From Methylocystaceae bacterium (GTDB lineage Bacteria > Pseudomonadota > Alphaproteobacteria > Rhodospirillales > Terasakiellaceae), in contig JABXIG010000026.1 in the NCBI GenBank assembly GCA_013373205.1, positions 1 to 64,000 of the forward strand: 64,000 nucleotides of DNA, given 5' to 3'. The position numbers were made by a program, and so were the translations under genes. Of the stretch, positions 37,446 to 47,000 are shown piece after piece (within the stretch, counting starts at the first letter, position 1; every line of letters starts with the position of its first letter). The notes under the pieces are model-generated. The model ran no database searches. It was given only the letters and a program-made list of their open reading frames with translations, and was not told the origin of the DNA.

Positions 37446-37994
37446 GTGTCAGATTTATCGTCTCAAAAAACTCAGTTAAGAGGCGAGATGCTAGCTTTGC
37501 GCAAAACCTTGTCAGACGTTGATCTCAATGTCTCTTTATTTCTCGAAAATTCTGATTTTCAAAATGCCCGAATAATTGCGGGCTATTGGCCTATGGCTGG
37601 AGAATTGGATATTCGTCCCCTTTTTCAGAACCTAACGGATCAGGGGACACAGTGTGCTTTACCCGTTGTGGTCAAAAAAGACATGCCGCTTATTTTCAAA
37701 AGTTGGAAAACGGGGGAAACATTGGAACAAGGCCCCCATGGCACGCAACACCCTGCAAAGGGCGAAGTGGTTGTCCCGGACCTTGTTTTGGTTCCGTTAC
37801 TGGCTTTTGATGAAAAAGGCGGGCGTCTTGGTTTTGGTGGGGGGTATTATGATCGCACACTGGAAAAACTGACGGCTTTGCGTGTTGGTGTTGCATTTGA
37901 TGAACAACAGCTAGCCAAGGTGCCCATGGGTCATTATGATCAAGCGATGGATTGGATCGTCACCCCAACCCGTGTGATCCGGTGTAAAGATTAA
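37446..37994 (+). CDS. fau: 5-formyltetrahydrofolate cyclo-ligase
   Basis: A 182-aa ATP-dependent enzyme turning 5-formyl-THF into 5,10-methenyl-THF. The conserved C-terminal block DLVLVPLLAFDEKGGRLGFGGGYYDRTL is present. The GTG start at 37446 has a GAGGAAA ribosome site. It lies directly downstream of 6S RNA, as in E. coli ssrS-ygfA, and 20 bases before a metallophosphoesterase gene. Confidence 0.94.
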   Translation: MSDLSSQKTQLRGEMLALRKTLSDVDLNVSLFLENSDFQNARIIAGYWPMAGELDIRPLFQNLTDQGTQCALPVVVKKDMPLIFKSWKTGETLEQGPHGTQHPAKGEVVVPDLVLVPLLAFDEKGGRLGFGGGYYDRTLEKLTALRVGVAFDEQQLAKVPMGHYDQAMDWIVTPTRVIRCKD

Positions 37995-38014
37995 AAAAAG
38001 AAGAAGGACCTTTC

Positions 38015-38833
38015 ATGCGTTTTCTCTATTGTGGTGATGTCATGGGCCGAAGCGGCCGCAAAGCTATTACGGACAATATTCCGACTTTGCGCGAACAGTT
38101 AAATCTCGATTTCGTGATTGTGAATGGTGAAAATGCAGCCCATGGGTTTGGCATTACCCAAAAAATCTGTAACAGCTTTTATGACGTGGGCGTGGATGTG
38201 ATTACATTGGGAAATCATAGCTGGGATCAACGCGAAGTCATGAATTTTATTGATGACGAACCCCGCTTATTGCGTCCGATCAATTATCCGGAAGGAACAC
38301 CGGGCAAGGGTCTGCATATTTATGACCTCTGTGATGGCCGTAAGTTTCTGGTCGCGCAAGTGATGGGGAGCCTGTTTATGCCCCCCCTGGAAGATGGTTT
38401 TAAAGGGATTAAAGAGGCATTGACCCCATTGAAGATGGGGAAAGATTTTAACGCCGGATTGGTTGATATTCATGCAGAAGCTACAAGCGAAAAAATGGCG
38501 ATTGGGCATTTTTTGGATGGTCAGGTGAGCTTGGTTGCAGGGACCCATTCTCATATCCCGACAGCTGATGCGCAGATTTTAACGAATGGCACGGCCTATC
38601 AGACCGATGTGGGCATGTGCGGAGATTATGATAGTGTGATCGGGATGGAAAAGCAGGTTCCTGTCGATCGTTTTGCCAATCCCGGCAGTAAAGGACGCTT
38701 GGAACCTGCTAAAGGCGAGGCAACGTTGTGTGCGGTCTATGTGGAAACAGACGATGAAACGGGGCTGGCCAAGACCATCTCCCCGCTTCGTATGGGCGGG
38801 CGACTTATGGCTGTGATGCCAACTCCGCTCTGA
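38015..38833 (+). CDS. YmdB-like metallophosphoesterase (TIGR00282)
   Basis: A 272-aa calcineurin-like phosphoesterase. Metal-binding motifs are at the start (GDVMGRSGR), in VNGENAAHGFG, in TLGNHSWDQ and in GTHSHIPTADAQ. Bacillus YmdB hydrolyses 2',3'-cAMP; the substrate here is not known. Its end overlaps the convergent DMT permease gene by 29 bases. Confidence 0.92.
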   Translation: MRFLYCGDVMGRSGRKAITDNIPTLREQLNLDFVIVNGENAAHGFGITQKICNSFYDVGVDVITLGNHSWDQREVMNFIDDEPRLLRPINYPEGTPGKGLHIYDLCDGRKFLVAQVMGSLFMPPLEDGFKGIKEALTPLKMGKDFNAGLVDIHAEATSEKMAIGHFLDGQVSLVAGTHSHIPTADAQILTNGTAYQTDVGMCGDYDSVIGMEKQVPVDRFANPGSKGRLEPAKGEATLCAVYVETDDETGLAKTISPLRMGGRLMAVMPTPL

Positions 38834-39725
38834 TTTTTTGTTTGCGGTTGACCAGAAAAATTCCGGCGGCTACTAAAAACATGGCAATCATTAAAGAAGG
38901 CGTCAGCGGTTCATCCAAGAGAACCACGCCTGCAAACACGCCAAACATAGGCGTTAGAAAGCTAAAAGAAGACAGCTTTGGAGCCGGGTAATGTTTGATC
39001 ATCCAGAACCAGGCAGCGTAAGTGATGGCACAAACCCAAAGTGTTTGATAGATCATGCTGAGAATAGCTTCGTTGGAGAGGCGAATAATTCCCGGTTCCC
39101 CCATCAGATAGGTTGCGCCAGATAGCATCAGGGCAGAGACAAAAAGCTGATACAGCAGGGTTTTGTTTGGTGAAATTTTGGCAAGCGGCCCCGCCTTGAT
39201 CAGCAAGGTGGTCGCACCCCACAGGGCCGCCGCTGCGATGAGCATCAGGTCGCCTTGCAGCATCTCTTCAGAGGGCAAGGTCAGGGACTCGCCAAAGGCA
39301 ACGATCAGCCCCAGAAAAGAACAAATTAGGCCGAAAAATTGATAGCGATTAAGCTTTTCCTGCGGAAACAGGATTTGGCTACCCACCGCAACGACAAAGG
39401 GGGCGATATAGAGAAAGACAACCGCACGCGAGGCATTGGTGAATTCCAGTCCCCAATAGATCATCATGAATTCGCCACCAAAAAGAAGTCCGGCGGCAAT
39501 CCCCCACCAGAGTGTACCATCTTTTTCAAAGATGGGTTTTCCGCGTACCTTGATCCAAAAGGCAATCAGAAAAAAGGCGAGGCTGGATCGGATCGCGGCC
39601 TGCATGACAGGTGAAATATCAGCAAGGATCCATTTGATTGCGATTTGTTGAAGGCCCCAACTGGCGCAGCAGACCAGAAGTATCACCATCGCAAAACCAT
39701 CAAGGTGTGTTTTTGAGTTTTCCAT
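38805..39725 (-). CDS. DMT superfamily transporter (EamA)
   Basis: A 306-aa ten-helix permease made of two EamA repeats (the first around 10-140 with a WGLQQIAIKW start, the second around 155-290). It resembles RhaT/YdcZ-type metabolite exporters. Substrate unknown. Overlaps the convergent phosphoesterase gene. Confidence 0.88.
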   Translation of the reverse strand: MENSKTHLDGFAMVILLVCCASWGLQQIAIKWILADISPVMQAAIRSSLAFFLIAFWIKVRGKPIFEKDGTLWWGIAAGLLFGGEFMMIYWGLEFTNASRAVVFLYIAPFVVAVGSQILFPQEKLNRYQFFGLICSFLGLIVAFGESLTLPSEEMLQGDLMLIAAAALWGATTLLIKAGPLAKISPNKTLLYQLFVSALMLSGATYLMGEPGIIRLSNEAILSMIYQTLWVCAITYAAWFWMIKHYPAPKLSSFSFLTPMFGVFAGVVLLDEPLTPSLMIAMFLVAAGIFLVNRKQKIRAELASQP

Positions 39726-39757
39726 GGGGCCACATATAAGGCCGTTTCAGGCAAAAG

Positions 39758-39790
39758 AAAAGGGCCGCGGTATTCGTGCGGCCCTTTTTT
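39758..39790. terminator. Rho-independent terminator of the Cache chemoreceptor
   Basis: A 10-bp GC-rich stem (AAAGGGCCGC with GCGGCCCTTT) flanked by A-rich and T-rich runs, so it can work in both directions between the permease and the chemoreceptor. Confidence 0.82.
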
Positions 39791-39806
39791 AAAAAAACGT
39801 TTAAAA

Positions 39807-41978
39807 TCAGTTGCTTCTGACTTGTTTTAGGAATTGGCTCACCACGTCTTTCAGGGCACCTGCCTGGGTACTTAGGTCGCTGGAGGCACTTAAGACCATT
39901 TTGGAAGCATTGCCAGTTTCTGCCGCGGCGATACTGACGCTTTCAATGGTGTTGGTTACTTCCAATGTTCCGTTGGCGGCTTCTTGAACGTTTTTGGAAA
40001 TTTCAGTTGTGGCAGAACCTTGTTCTTCCACGGCAGCTGAAATGCTTGCTGAAATATCGTTCATGGTGTCGATGGTTTGGGCAATCCCTTCGATGGCATT
40101 GACTGCATCGCCTGTGGCATTTTGCATGGCTTCGATCTGTTCAGAAATTTCTGCTGTGGCCCGTGACGTTTGATCGGCAAGGTTCTTGACCTCGGAGGCA
40201 ACAACAGCAAAACCTTTACCGGCTTCGCCTGCACGTGAAGCTTCGATCGTTGCGTTTAGGGCCAGCAGGTTGGTCTGTTCTGCAATCGAAGTAATCAACT
40301 GGACAACTTCGCCAACCTTATCAGCGGCAGAGGATAGTCCTTGTACGGTAGTTGTTGCCTGACGGGCTTCTTCCACTGCACTCTGGGCGATATTTGCAGA
40401 TTGTTCCACCTGACGTGAAATTTCACCGATTGAAGCGGAAAGTTCCTCAGCTGCAGAGGCCACAGTTTGAACATTATGGGTGGCTTGTTCGGCTGCGCTG
40501 GAAACAACACTGGATTGATCCGAGGTGGCCGCAGCTGTCGCTGACATGCCTTGTGCGGTGGTTTCCATATTTTGGGCTGCTGTATCTACAGCTTCAACCA
40601 CGCCACTGACATTGCTTTCAAAGTCATCGGCCATTTTATGCAGGACAGCGCGTTGTTTTTCTTCAGATCGACGCTGGGCGGCTTCTTGTTCTTCGCGAAG
40701 TGTTTCAACTTCTTCTGCGTTTTTGCGGAAAATACGCAATGCATCGGCCATTTCACCGACTTCGTCTTTGCGTTCACTTTCCAGAATCTTGACATTCAGA
40801 TTGCCATTTGCCAGTTCGTGCATAACCCCAGTCATGCGCGAGATTGGCAGGGCAAGGCCGCGTGCGACAATTAGGCCAATGATGATCACAACTACAAGGG
40901 TCAGACCTGCACCGATAAGTACAAATGTGCGCATTTTATGAACCGGTTCTAGAACTTCCTCCTGGCTCATTTCTGCGATAACACCCCATGTTAGTCCCAT
41001 AAATTTCAGCGGGGCATAGGCTGCAAAGACATCGACACCTTTGTAGTTGGGTTTTGCAATTAGTCCGGTTTGGCCCACCAATGCTTTTTCTGCGGCTTCG
41101 GTTTCGACTTTTTGATGCAGAATGGTGGGTTTGTCAGAAAGGCGTAGTTCAGAACGCATCAGTTTGTCGCTACCCACAAGATAGGTTTCACCCGTTTTCC
41201 CTAAACCACGGGGGTTTTGCATAACGCGGTTCATATGTTTGATGGGCATTTGAATAATCAGCGCACCAACAAATTCATCTTCTTCGTTTTTGACGGGGCT
41301 GCCCATAAAGCTGGCAGGTTCATTATTGTTGGCGGGATAAGCTGTGAAGTCCGTCAGGGTGACATATTGTTCATCATCGCCATGCTCTTTGATCTTAGCA
41401 AAGATTTTGGCAAAAGCCGTGTCTTTCCACTGGCCATTGATCAGGTTGGTTGCGAAATCTTTTTCTTTATAAACGGAATAAATTACATTGCCTTTATTAT
41501 CGACGATAAATAGGTCCTGATAGGCGCGCGCGTGGGTCAACGGCTGGAACCATGCATGATAGCGTTCATGGGTGTCATGATAGGCATCATCACTTTCCCC
41601 ACGGGTCAACTGGTCACGTTCGCCAGGTTTAAATTCATTTTGTTCGATATATTCTTTTTGCAAGAAGGCCGTGGCATCACCATATTCGGCGCCAATATCT
41701 TCATAATCAACGGCCAGTTCCACCAGTGCATCTTTGACCATCTGGTTGCTGGATAAAATTCCTAAATCCTGTTGAATGCCATTAAGCAGGCTTTTAATTG
41801 CCGCTGTGCGGCTGTCGATCAACGTTTCCATTGAATCTTCGGCCGCTTTTGACATGTTGTCGGCAGATTTTGTATAGGCCAGAAGACCAGTCACCAAAAT
41901 CGAGATCAGGCTGAGGATAACAAGAATGGCGGGGAGTTTGACTGAGATTTTGACGTTCGACAGAGACATTAGATTCAT
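39807..41978 (-). CDS. Methyl-accepting chemotaxis protein with Cache sensor domain
   Basis: A 723-aa chemoreceptor. Transmembrane helix 1 is at about 14-34. A large periplasmic double-Cache region spans about 40-345 (FIVDNKGNVIYSVYKEKDF, then QNPRGLGKTGETYLVGSD). Transmembrane helix 2 is at about 352-375, then HAMP and a signalling hairpin with [18 protein letters not shown]. There is no CheR-tethering tail. The ligand is unknown; Cache domains usually sense small acids or amino acids. Single gene with its own terminator. Confidence 0.95.
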   Translation of the reverse strand: MNLMSLSNVKISVKLPAILVILSLISILVTGLLAYTKSADNMSKAAEDSMETLIDSRTAAIKSLLNGIQQDLGILSSNQMVKDALVELAVDYEDIGAEYGDATAFLQKEYIEQNEFKPGERDQLTRGESDDAYHDTHERYHAWFQPLTHARAYQDLFIVDNKGNVIYSVYKEKDFATNLINGQWKDTAFAKIFAKIKEHGDDEQYVTLTDFTAYPANNNEPASFMGSPVKNEEDEFVGALIIQMPIKHMNRVMQNPRGLGKTGETYLVGSDKLMRSELRLSDKPTILHQKVETEAAEKALVGQTGLIAKPNYKGVDVFAAYAPLKFMGLTWGVIAEMSQEEVLEPVHKMRTFVLIGAGLTLVVVIIIGLIVARGLALPISRMTGVMHELANGNLNVKILESERKDEVGEMADALRIFRKNAEEVETLREEQEAAQRRSEEKQRAVLHKMADDFESNVSGVVEAVDTAAQNMETTAQGMSATAAATSDQSSVVSSAAEQATHNVQTVASAAEELSASIGEISRQVEQSANIAQSAVEEARQATTTVQGLSSAADKVGEVVQLITSIAEQTNLLALNATIEASRAGEAGKGFAVVASEVKNLADQTSRATAEISEQIEAMQNATGDAVNAIEGIAQTIDTMNDISASISAAVEEQGSATTEISKNVQEAANGTLEVTNTIESVSIAAAETGNASKMVLSASSDLSTQAGALKDVVSQFLKQVRSN

Positions 41979-42330
41979 TCCGATCCGTTATGTTTCAACC
42001 CTCTTAAATCTTCTCGATCACTTGATTTTTTGGCAGTGATGGGGTTTGGATATTATTTCCACATAGTTTATTACACTACTGGTATAGTTTCTGGTAGTCA
42101 AAAGTGTCAAAAGTGTGACGTTTTGTACCTATTACAGGATATTAACATATTGAAATAATTCTAAGCTTTATTAAAGCGTATTGGTCACAATAATTTTGCA
42201 CAAGTTTATTGAAAAAATGCTTTTGTTTCAAGCTGTGCGTTGTTTGTTGAGGTGAACTTGTGCTAAGACAGGGACCAGAGAGTTGATCTCATGATTTTCC
42301 AAAGATGTATTAAGGATTAAATGTAGGACC
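41979..42330. other. 352-base divergent intergenic region, AT-rich
   Basis: Lies between the divergent chemoreceptor and yebC genes and must hold both promoters. It is AT-rich with a tandem GTCAAAAGT-type repeat near 42098-42116. No open frame with a ribosome site, RNA structure or repeat family was recognised. Confidence 0.5.
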
Positions 42331-43080
42331 ATGGCAGGCCATTCCAAGTTCAAAAACATTATGCACCGCAAGGGCGCGCAGGACAAAAAACGCGCCAAGG
42401 AATTTGCAAAACTTTCCAAAGAAATCATGGTAGCTGCCGGGATGGGAACACCTGACCCGGACATGAACCCGCGCCTTCGTACCGCCATTGCGGCGGCCAA
42501 AGGCGCATCAATGCCCAAAGACAATATCGAACGTGCCGTCAAAAAAGGCTCTGGTGAAATGGACGGCGACGATTATGTGGAAATGCGTTACGAAGGCTAT
42601 GGCCCCGGTGGCGTTGCTGTTATCGTTGAGTGTTTGACGGATAACCGTAACCGCACCGCTTCTGATGTACGCTCTACTTTTACAAAGCGTGGCGGAAACT
42701 TGGGTGAAACAGGTTCCGTTGCCTTTAGTTTCGAACGTCGTGGTCTGATTACCTATGATCTGGATGTTGCTGATTCCGATACGGTGTTTGAAGCGGCATT
42801 GGAAGCCGGTGCTTCAGACGTTGAAACAACGGATGAAGCTCACGAAATTTCATGCGAGCCGGACGAACTGCATGCGGTTTTGGATGAATTGGTTAAAAAA
42901 TTTGGCGATTCCAAAGGGGCTGCACTGGATTGGAAACCAACTAACACGACCGAGTTGGATAAAGATAAAGCAGAGAGCCTGATGGGTCTGGTCGAAGCGC
43001 TGGAAGACCTGGATGACGTTCAGGACGTTTATACAAATATGGACGTGTCTGACGAAATCATGGCTGAACTGGCAGGCTAA
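42331..43080 (+). CDS. yebC: YebC/PmpR family DNA-binding regulator
   Basis: A 249-aa protein with the invariant start [22 protein letters not shown]. It was long called a transcriptional regulator; recent work links the family to translation of proline-rich stretches. It precedes ruvC by 4 bases, its usual position, and has an AGGA ribosome site. Confidence 0.96.
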   Translation: MAGHSKFKNIMHRKGAQDKKRAKEFAKLSKEIMVAAGMGTPDPDMNPRLRTAIAAAKGASMPKDNIERAVKKGSGEMDGDDYVEMRYEGYGPGGVAVIVECLTDNRNRTASDVRSTFTKRGGNLGETGSVAFSFERRGLITYDLDVADSDTVFEAALEAGASDVETTDEAHEISCEPDELHAVLDELVKKFGDSKGAALDWKPTNTTELDKDKAESLMGLVEALEDLDDVQDVYTNMDVSDEIMAELAG

Positions 43081-43084
43081 ACAT

Positions 43085-43579
43085 ATGCGGCTGATGGGGC
43101 TGGATCCGGGCCTGCGGATCACCGGATGGGGCATTATCGATATTGATGGCAACCGCATGACCCATGTGGGTGATGGCTGCGTCAAAACAGATGCCAAGCT
43201 TCCATTGGCCGAACGGCTTAATCAGCTTTATGAAGGGATCGAACTCGTCATAAAACGGTTCGGTCCCATCGAAGCTGCGGTTGAAGAAACATTTGTGAAC
43301 AAAAACCCCAATTCGACTTTAAAGTTGGGGCAGGCTCGTGGTGTGGTCATGCTAATGCCGGCGCGTGCAGGTTTAAGTGTGTCGGAATATACCCCAAATC
43401 AGGTCAAAAAGACGGTCGTTGGGACAGGTCATGCAGGCAAAGAACAGGTTCAGATGATGGTCAAGACTCTGCTGCCCACCGCCAAGATCGAAATTGCCGA
43501 TGCAGCCGATGCGCTGGCTGTGGCGATTTGCCATGCACAGCATCGGAACACGCCGGATAAATGGGGGATCGGATCATGA
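43085..43579 (+). CDS. ruvC: Holliday junction resolvase RuvC
   Basis: A 164-aa endonuclease. Catalytic Asp in LGLDPGLRITGWG form (here GLDPGLRITGWG), Glu in AAVEETFVNKNPNSTLKLGQARG, and the ADAADALAVAICH pair at the end. It cuts recombination junctions together with RuvAB. The ATG at 43085 is chosen by homology. The stop overlaps ruvA in ATGA. Confidence 0.97.
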   Translation: MRLMGLDPGLRITGWGIIDIDGNRMTHVGDGCVKTDAKLPLAERLNQLYEGIELVIKRFGPIEAAVEETFVNKNPNSTLKLGQARGVVMLMPARAGLSVSEYTPNQVKKTVVGTGHAGKEQVQMMVKTLLPTAKIEIADAADALAVAICHAQHRNTPDKWGIGS

Positions 43580-44196
43580 TTGCCAAACTTAAAGGGCTGA
43601 TTGACAGCGTTGGCGAAGACTGGATTATTCTGGATGTAAATGGTGTCGGATATCTGGTTTTTGCATCTGGCAAAACCTTGTCGAAATTGCCAAAGGCGGG
43701 CGAGGCTTGTGCGCTTCTGATCGAAACTCATGTGCGCGAAGACCATATCCATCTTTATGGGTTTGCTGATGCGGGGGAACGCGATTGGTTCAAAATGTTA
43801 ACCACCGTTCAAGGCGTTGGGGCCAAGGTAGGACTTGCGATTTTGTCGGCCTTATCTGCTGAAGAAATTATCCATGCAATTGCGGCCCAAGATAAAAAAG
43901 CCCTGACGCGCGCCAATGGGGTCGGACCGAAAGTCGCGACCCGGATTTTGACCGAACTAAAAGACAAGGCTGATGGTTTGGCTTTATCAACGGTTTCTGA
44001 AAGTTCAAGTTCTACAACAAATGCACCTGCTGCTTTTGGTGGTGCACTTGCAGAAGCAGCATCCGCTTTGGTCAATTTAGGCTATGGGCGCAGTGATGCG
44101 CTGGCAGCAGTTTCCAAAGCAAACAAAGCATTGGGCGGGCAAGGCGAATTAAACGATCTGATCCGTGACGCGTTGAAAGAATTGTCGGTGCTGTGA
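43576..44196 (+). CDS. ruvA: Holliday junction helicase subunit RuvA
   Basis: About 206 aa. The OB-fold N-terminus is MIAKLKGLIDSVG. Helix-hairpin-helix motifs are GVGAKVGLAILSAL and GVGPKVATRILTELKDK. The C-terminal domain (about 160-206, NLGYGRSDALAAVSKA) contacts RuvB. It overlaps ruvC by 4 bases. A palindromic intergenic repeat separates it from ruvB. Confidence 0.97.
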   Translation: MIAKLKGLIDSVGEDWIILDVNGVGYLVFASGKTLSKLPKAGEACALLIETHVREDHIHLYGFADAGERDWFKMLTTVQGVGAKVGLAILSALSAEEIIHAIAAQDKKALTRANGVGPKVATRILTELKDKADGLALSTVSESSSSTTNAPAAFGGALAEAASALVNLGYGRSDALAAVSKANKALGGQGELNDLIRDALKELSVL

Positions 44197-44218
44197 TGGA
44201 TACATATCAAAAAGTGTT

Positions 44219-44300
44219 ATCCCGCATGTGTTGCGGGACAACCCTGAAAAGGCTATCTCTGGCATTAACCGATTGTCCCGGAATGAAGTCCGGGATGACA
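44219..44300. repeat. Intergenic paired-palindrome repeat, copy 1
   Basis: Two hairpins in the ruvA-ruvB gap: TCCCGC/GCGGGA at 44220-44238, and TCCCGGA/TCCGGGA at 44276-44295 ending in TGACA. It resembles the dispersed 'GTCATCCCGG' elements of alphaproteobacteria and copies 2 and 3 in this window. Confidence 0.6.
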
Positions 44301-44322
44301 TTTTAAAGGGTAGGGCTTGGAT

Positions 44323-45375
44323 ATGTATGAAGATGATGACCGTATGGTCTCTGCCCAGCGAAACGAAGAAGACAGCCCTGAAAATTCTTTGCGCCCTTTA
44401 CAGCTTGAAGAATTTATCGGCCAAAAGCAGGTGCGCGAAAATTTGCGGATTTTTGTCGAAGCGGCCAAGGCCCGTGGTGATGCCATGGATCATGTGCTGT
44501 TTTACGGACCGCCCGGTTTGGGGAAAACCACGCTTGCACAGATTGTGGCGCGGGAACTGGGGGTGGGCTTTCGTGCCACATCCGGTCCGGTGATTGCCAA
44601 GGCGGGTGATTTGGCCGCGCTTTTAACCAACTTGCAGCCCCATGATGTCCTGTTTATTGACGAAATTCATCGCCTTAATCCGGCAATTGAAGAAGTGCTG
44701 TATCCGGCCATGGAAGATTTCCAGCTTGATCTGATCATTGGCGAAGGTCCGGCAGCACGTTCCGTGCGCATTGACCTGCCGCCTTTTACACTGGTGGGGG
44801 CAACGACACGATCCGGTCTGATTACGACGCCACTGCGGGACCGTTTTGGGATTCCTTTGCGGATGAATTTCTATGAAGTGGACGAATTGGAAGAAATCGT
44901 CACCCGGGGTGCACGCATCATGGATATGAATATGACAGCCGATGGTGCCCATGAAGTCGCCAAACGTGCACGCGGCACCCCGCGCGTGGCGGGCCGTTTG
45001 CTGCGCCGGGTGCGTGATTTTGCCATGGTGGCAGGGGTAGACCCGGTGGATGCGGCTTGTGCCGATGGGGCCTTGAACCGTTTGGAAGTCGATCATCGCG
45101 GTCTCGATGAGATGGATAGGCGGTATCTGAAATGTATCTGCGAAAATTATGGTGGTGGCCCTGTGGGGGTGGAAACCATGGCGGCAGCCTTGTCTGAACA
45201 GCGCGATACCATTGAAGAAGTGATCGAACCCTATTTGATCCAGCAAGGGTTGTTAATGCGCACCCCGCGCGGACGTATGCTGTCTGAAAGTGCATACCGT
45301 CATCTTGGACTGGAAGCGCCAAAGGGGCGAGAAGCCGCACAAATGGATTTGTTAAAGAAAGTGGATAAGACATGA
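44323..45375 (+). CDS. ruvB: Holliday junction helicase ATPase RuvB
   Basis: A 350-aa AAA+ motor. Walker A GPPGLGKT is at 62-69, Walker B reads LFIDEIHRL, sensor 1 is GATTRSGL, and the arginine-finger block is APLRDRFG-like (TPLRDRFG). A C-terminal winged helix ([16 protein letters not shown]) follows. The ATG at 44323 has TAGGG 7 bases upstream; a TTG at 44317 is the alternative. It overlaps ybgC by 4 bases. Confidence 0.97.
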   Translation: MYEDDDRMVSAQRNEEDSPENSLRPLQLEEFIGQKQVRENLRIFVEAAKARGDAMDHVLFYGPPGLGKTTLAQIVARELGVGFRATSGPVIAKAGDLAALLTNLQPHDVLFIDEIHRLNPAIEEVLYPAMEDFQLDLIIGEGPAARSVRIDLPPFTLVGATTRSGLITTPLRDRFGIPLRMNFYEVDELEEIVTRGARIMDMNMTADGAHEVAKRARGTPRVAGRLLRRVRDFAMVAGVDPVDAACADGALNRLEVDHRGLDEMDRRYLKCICENYGGGPVGVETMAAALSEQRDTIEEVIEPYLIQQGLLMRTPRGRMLSESAYRHLGLEAPKGREAAQMDLLKKVDKT

Positions 45376-45812
45376 GCCTTGGACGTATGGAAGGGCAAAC
45401 CTTTATTTTCCCTATCCGAGTTTATTATGAAGATACAGATGCGGGAGAGATTGTCTATTATGCCAATTATCTAAAATTTGCAGAACGGGCCCGCACTGAA
45501 TTTTTGCGTCATTTTGGGATCAATCAGTCCGACTTGTTGGAAAAAGACCGACTTGCCTTTGCGGTTCGTCGGGCTGAAGCCGATTATCGCAAGCCTGCCA
45601 AATTGGATGATCTTTTGTCGGTGGAGACAAAATTAACCAAACTGGGTGGTGCATCGGTTGAAATGGAACAAATTTTAAAACGTGATCAAGAGACTTTAGT
45701 TTGTGTCAAAGTTAAGGTAGCTTGTATTCATCTGGAAGGTCGTCCTGTGCCCATCCCGGGTAACGTACGCACCATTTTCGAAAATATGTTAGGGGAAAAC
45801 CATGGAAAATAA
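45372..45812 (+). CDS. ybgC: Tol-Pal associated acyl-CoA thioesterase YbgC
   Basis: A 146-aa hotdog-fold thioesterase. The active-site signature [24 protein letters not shown] is intact. It is found with tol genes throughout proteobacteria and linked to phospholipid metabolism. It overlaps ruvB by 4 bases and tolQ by 11. Confidence 0.95.
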   Translation: MSLGRMEGQTFIFPIRVYYEDTDAGEIVYYANYLKFAERARTEFLRHFGINQSDLLEKDRLAFAVRRAEADYRKPAKLDDLLSVETKLTKLGGASVEMEQILKRDQETLVCVKVKVACIHLEGRPVPIPGNVRTIFENMLGENHGK

Positions 45813-46533
45813 CGTGGTCGAAGCTGTCACCATGGCGGGATCGGTAGCCGGACCTGATTTAACAATGCTCGGACTGTTTATGCGCGCAGATATTATTGTG
45901 CAATCGGTCATGGTCGGTTTGTTGCTGGCCTCTATCTGGTGCTGGGCGATTATTCTGGATAAATATTTCCGCCTGAGAAAACTCAACCGTCAGGCTCGCA
46001 AGTTCGAAGATAAATTCTGGTCCGGCCAATCGCTTGATCAGCTTTATGATGCGCAAGGCAACCAGCCGGAAGACCCTATGTCGGCTGTTTTTGTCACCGC
46101 TATGCGTGAATGGCGTCGCTCGCAAGCCAAATCGCGCAGTAATAGCGATGAAATGCGCACTCGTTTGGAAGATCGCATTGAGCGTGTCATGCAAATCACG
46201 GTTTCGCGTGAAATGGATCGGGTCGAAAAGAACATGACGTTTCTGGCGTCTACCGGATCAACTGCACCGTTTATCGGTCTGTTCGGGACGGTCTGGGGGA
46301 TCATGAATGCCTTTACGGCGATTGCCAATACCAAGAACACGACGCTCGCTGTTGTTGCCCCCGGTATTGCCGAGGCGTTGTTTGCAACGGCATTAGGACT
46401 GGTTGCTGCTATTCCTGCGGTTGTGGCCTACAACAAACTATCGCGTGATCTGGATCGTTACGCTGGACGTCTTGAAAGTTTTTCCGGTGAATTTTCAGCG
46501 ATCATGTCGCGCCAACTGGATGAAAAGAAGTAA
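45802..46533 (+). CDS. tolQ: Tol-Pal proton channel subunit TolQ
   Basis: A 243-aa three-helix inner-membrane protein (helices at about 30-52, 140-165 and 180-205). Core motifs are STGSTAPFIGLFGTVWGIMNAF and ALFATALGLVAAIPAVVAYN. With TolR it uses the proton gradient to energise TolA during division. Confidence 0.96.
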   Translation: MENNVVEAVTMAGSVAGPDLTMLGLFMRADIIVQSVMVGLLLASIWCWAIILDKYFRLRKLNRQARKFEDKFWSGQSLDQLYDAQGNQPEDPMSAVFVTAMREWRRSQAKSRSNSDEMRTRLEDRIERVMQITVSREMDRVEKNMTFLASTGSTAPFIGLFGTVWGIMNAFTAIANTKNTTLAVVAPGIAEALFATALGLVAAIPAVVAYNKLSRDLDRYAGRLESFSGEFSAIMSRQLDEKK

Positions 46534-46538
46534 GTGAT

Positions 46539-46991
46539 ATGGGGGCTTCGTTAAATAATAGTGGTGGACGACGCAGATATGGGCGACGCAGAAGTTCTGC
46601 CCAGATGTCAGAAATCAACGTTACGCCCATGGTCGATGTTATGTTGGTGCTGTTGGTGATCTTTATGGTGACTGCACCTTTGTTGACTGTTGGGGTAGAA
46701 GTCGATCTACCTAAGACAAAAGCAGGTGAAATTCGCGGTGAGGATGAACCACTGGCTGTCAGTATTGATAAAGAAGGTCAGTTGTTTGTTCAGGACACAC
46801 AGGTTGATCTTGACGGGCTTGCGCCTTTGTTGATGGAGGTCAGCAAAAACAATATGGATGTCCGTATTTTCGTGCGCGGTGATGAATCGATTGATTACGG
46901 CACCGTGATGCGTACCATGGGGGCGCTTAATCAGGCGGGTTTTACCAAGGTTGCCCTGATTGCACGCAATCCCGGCACAGATAAGAAATAA
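46539..46991 (+). CDS. tolR: Tol-Pal proton channel subunit TolR
   Basis: A 150-aa protein with one transmembrane helix (about 32-53) containing the proton-binding Asp in MVDVMLVLLVIFMVTAPLL. An ExbD-type periplasmic domain follows. It sits 5 bases after tolQ. The N-terminus is Arg/Gly-rich (GGRRRYGRRR). Confidence 0.96.
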   Translation: MGASLNNSGGRRRYGRRRSSAQMSEINVTPMVDVMLVLLVIFMVTAPLLTVGVEVDLPKTKAGEIRGEDEPLAVSIDKEGQLFVQDTQVDLDGLAPLLMEVSKNNMDVRIFVRGDESIDYGTVMRTMGALNQAGFTKVALIARNPGTDKK

Positions 46992-47000
46992 TAAGGCCAG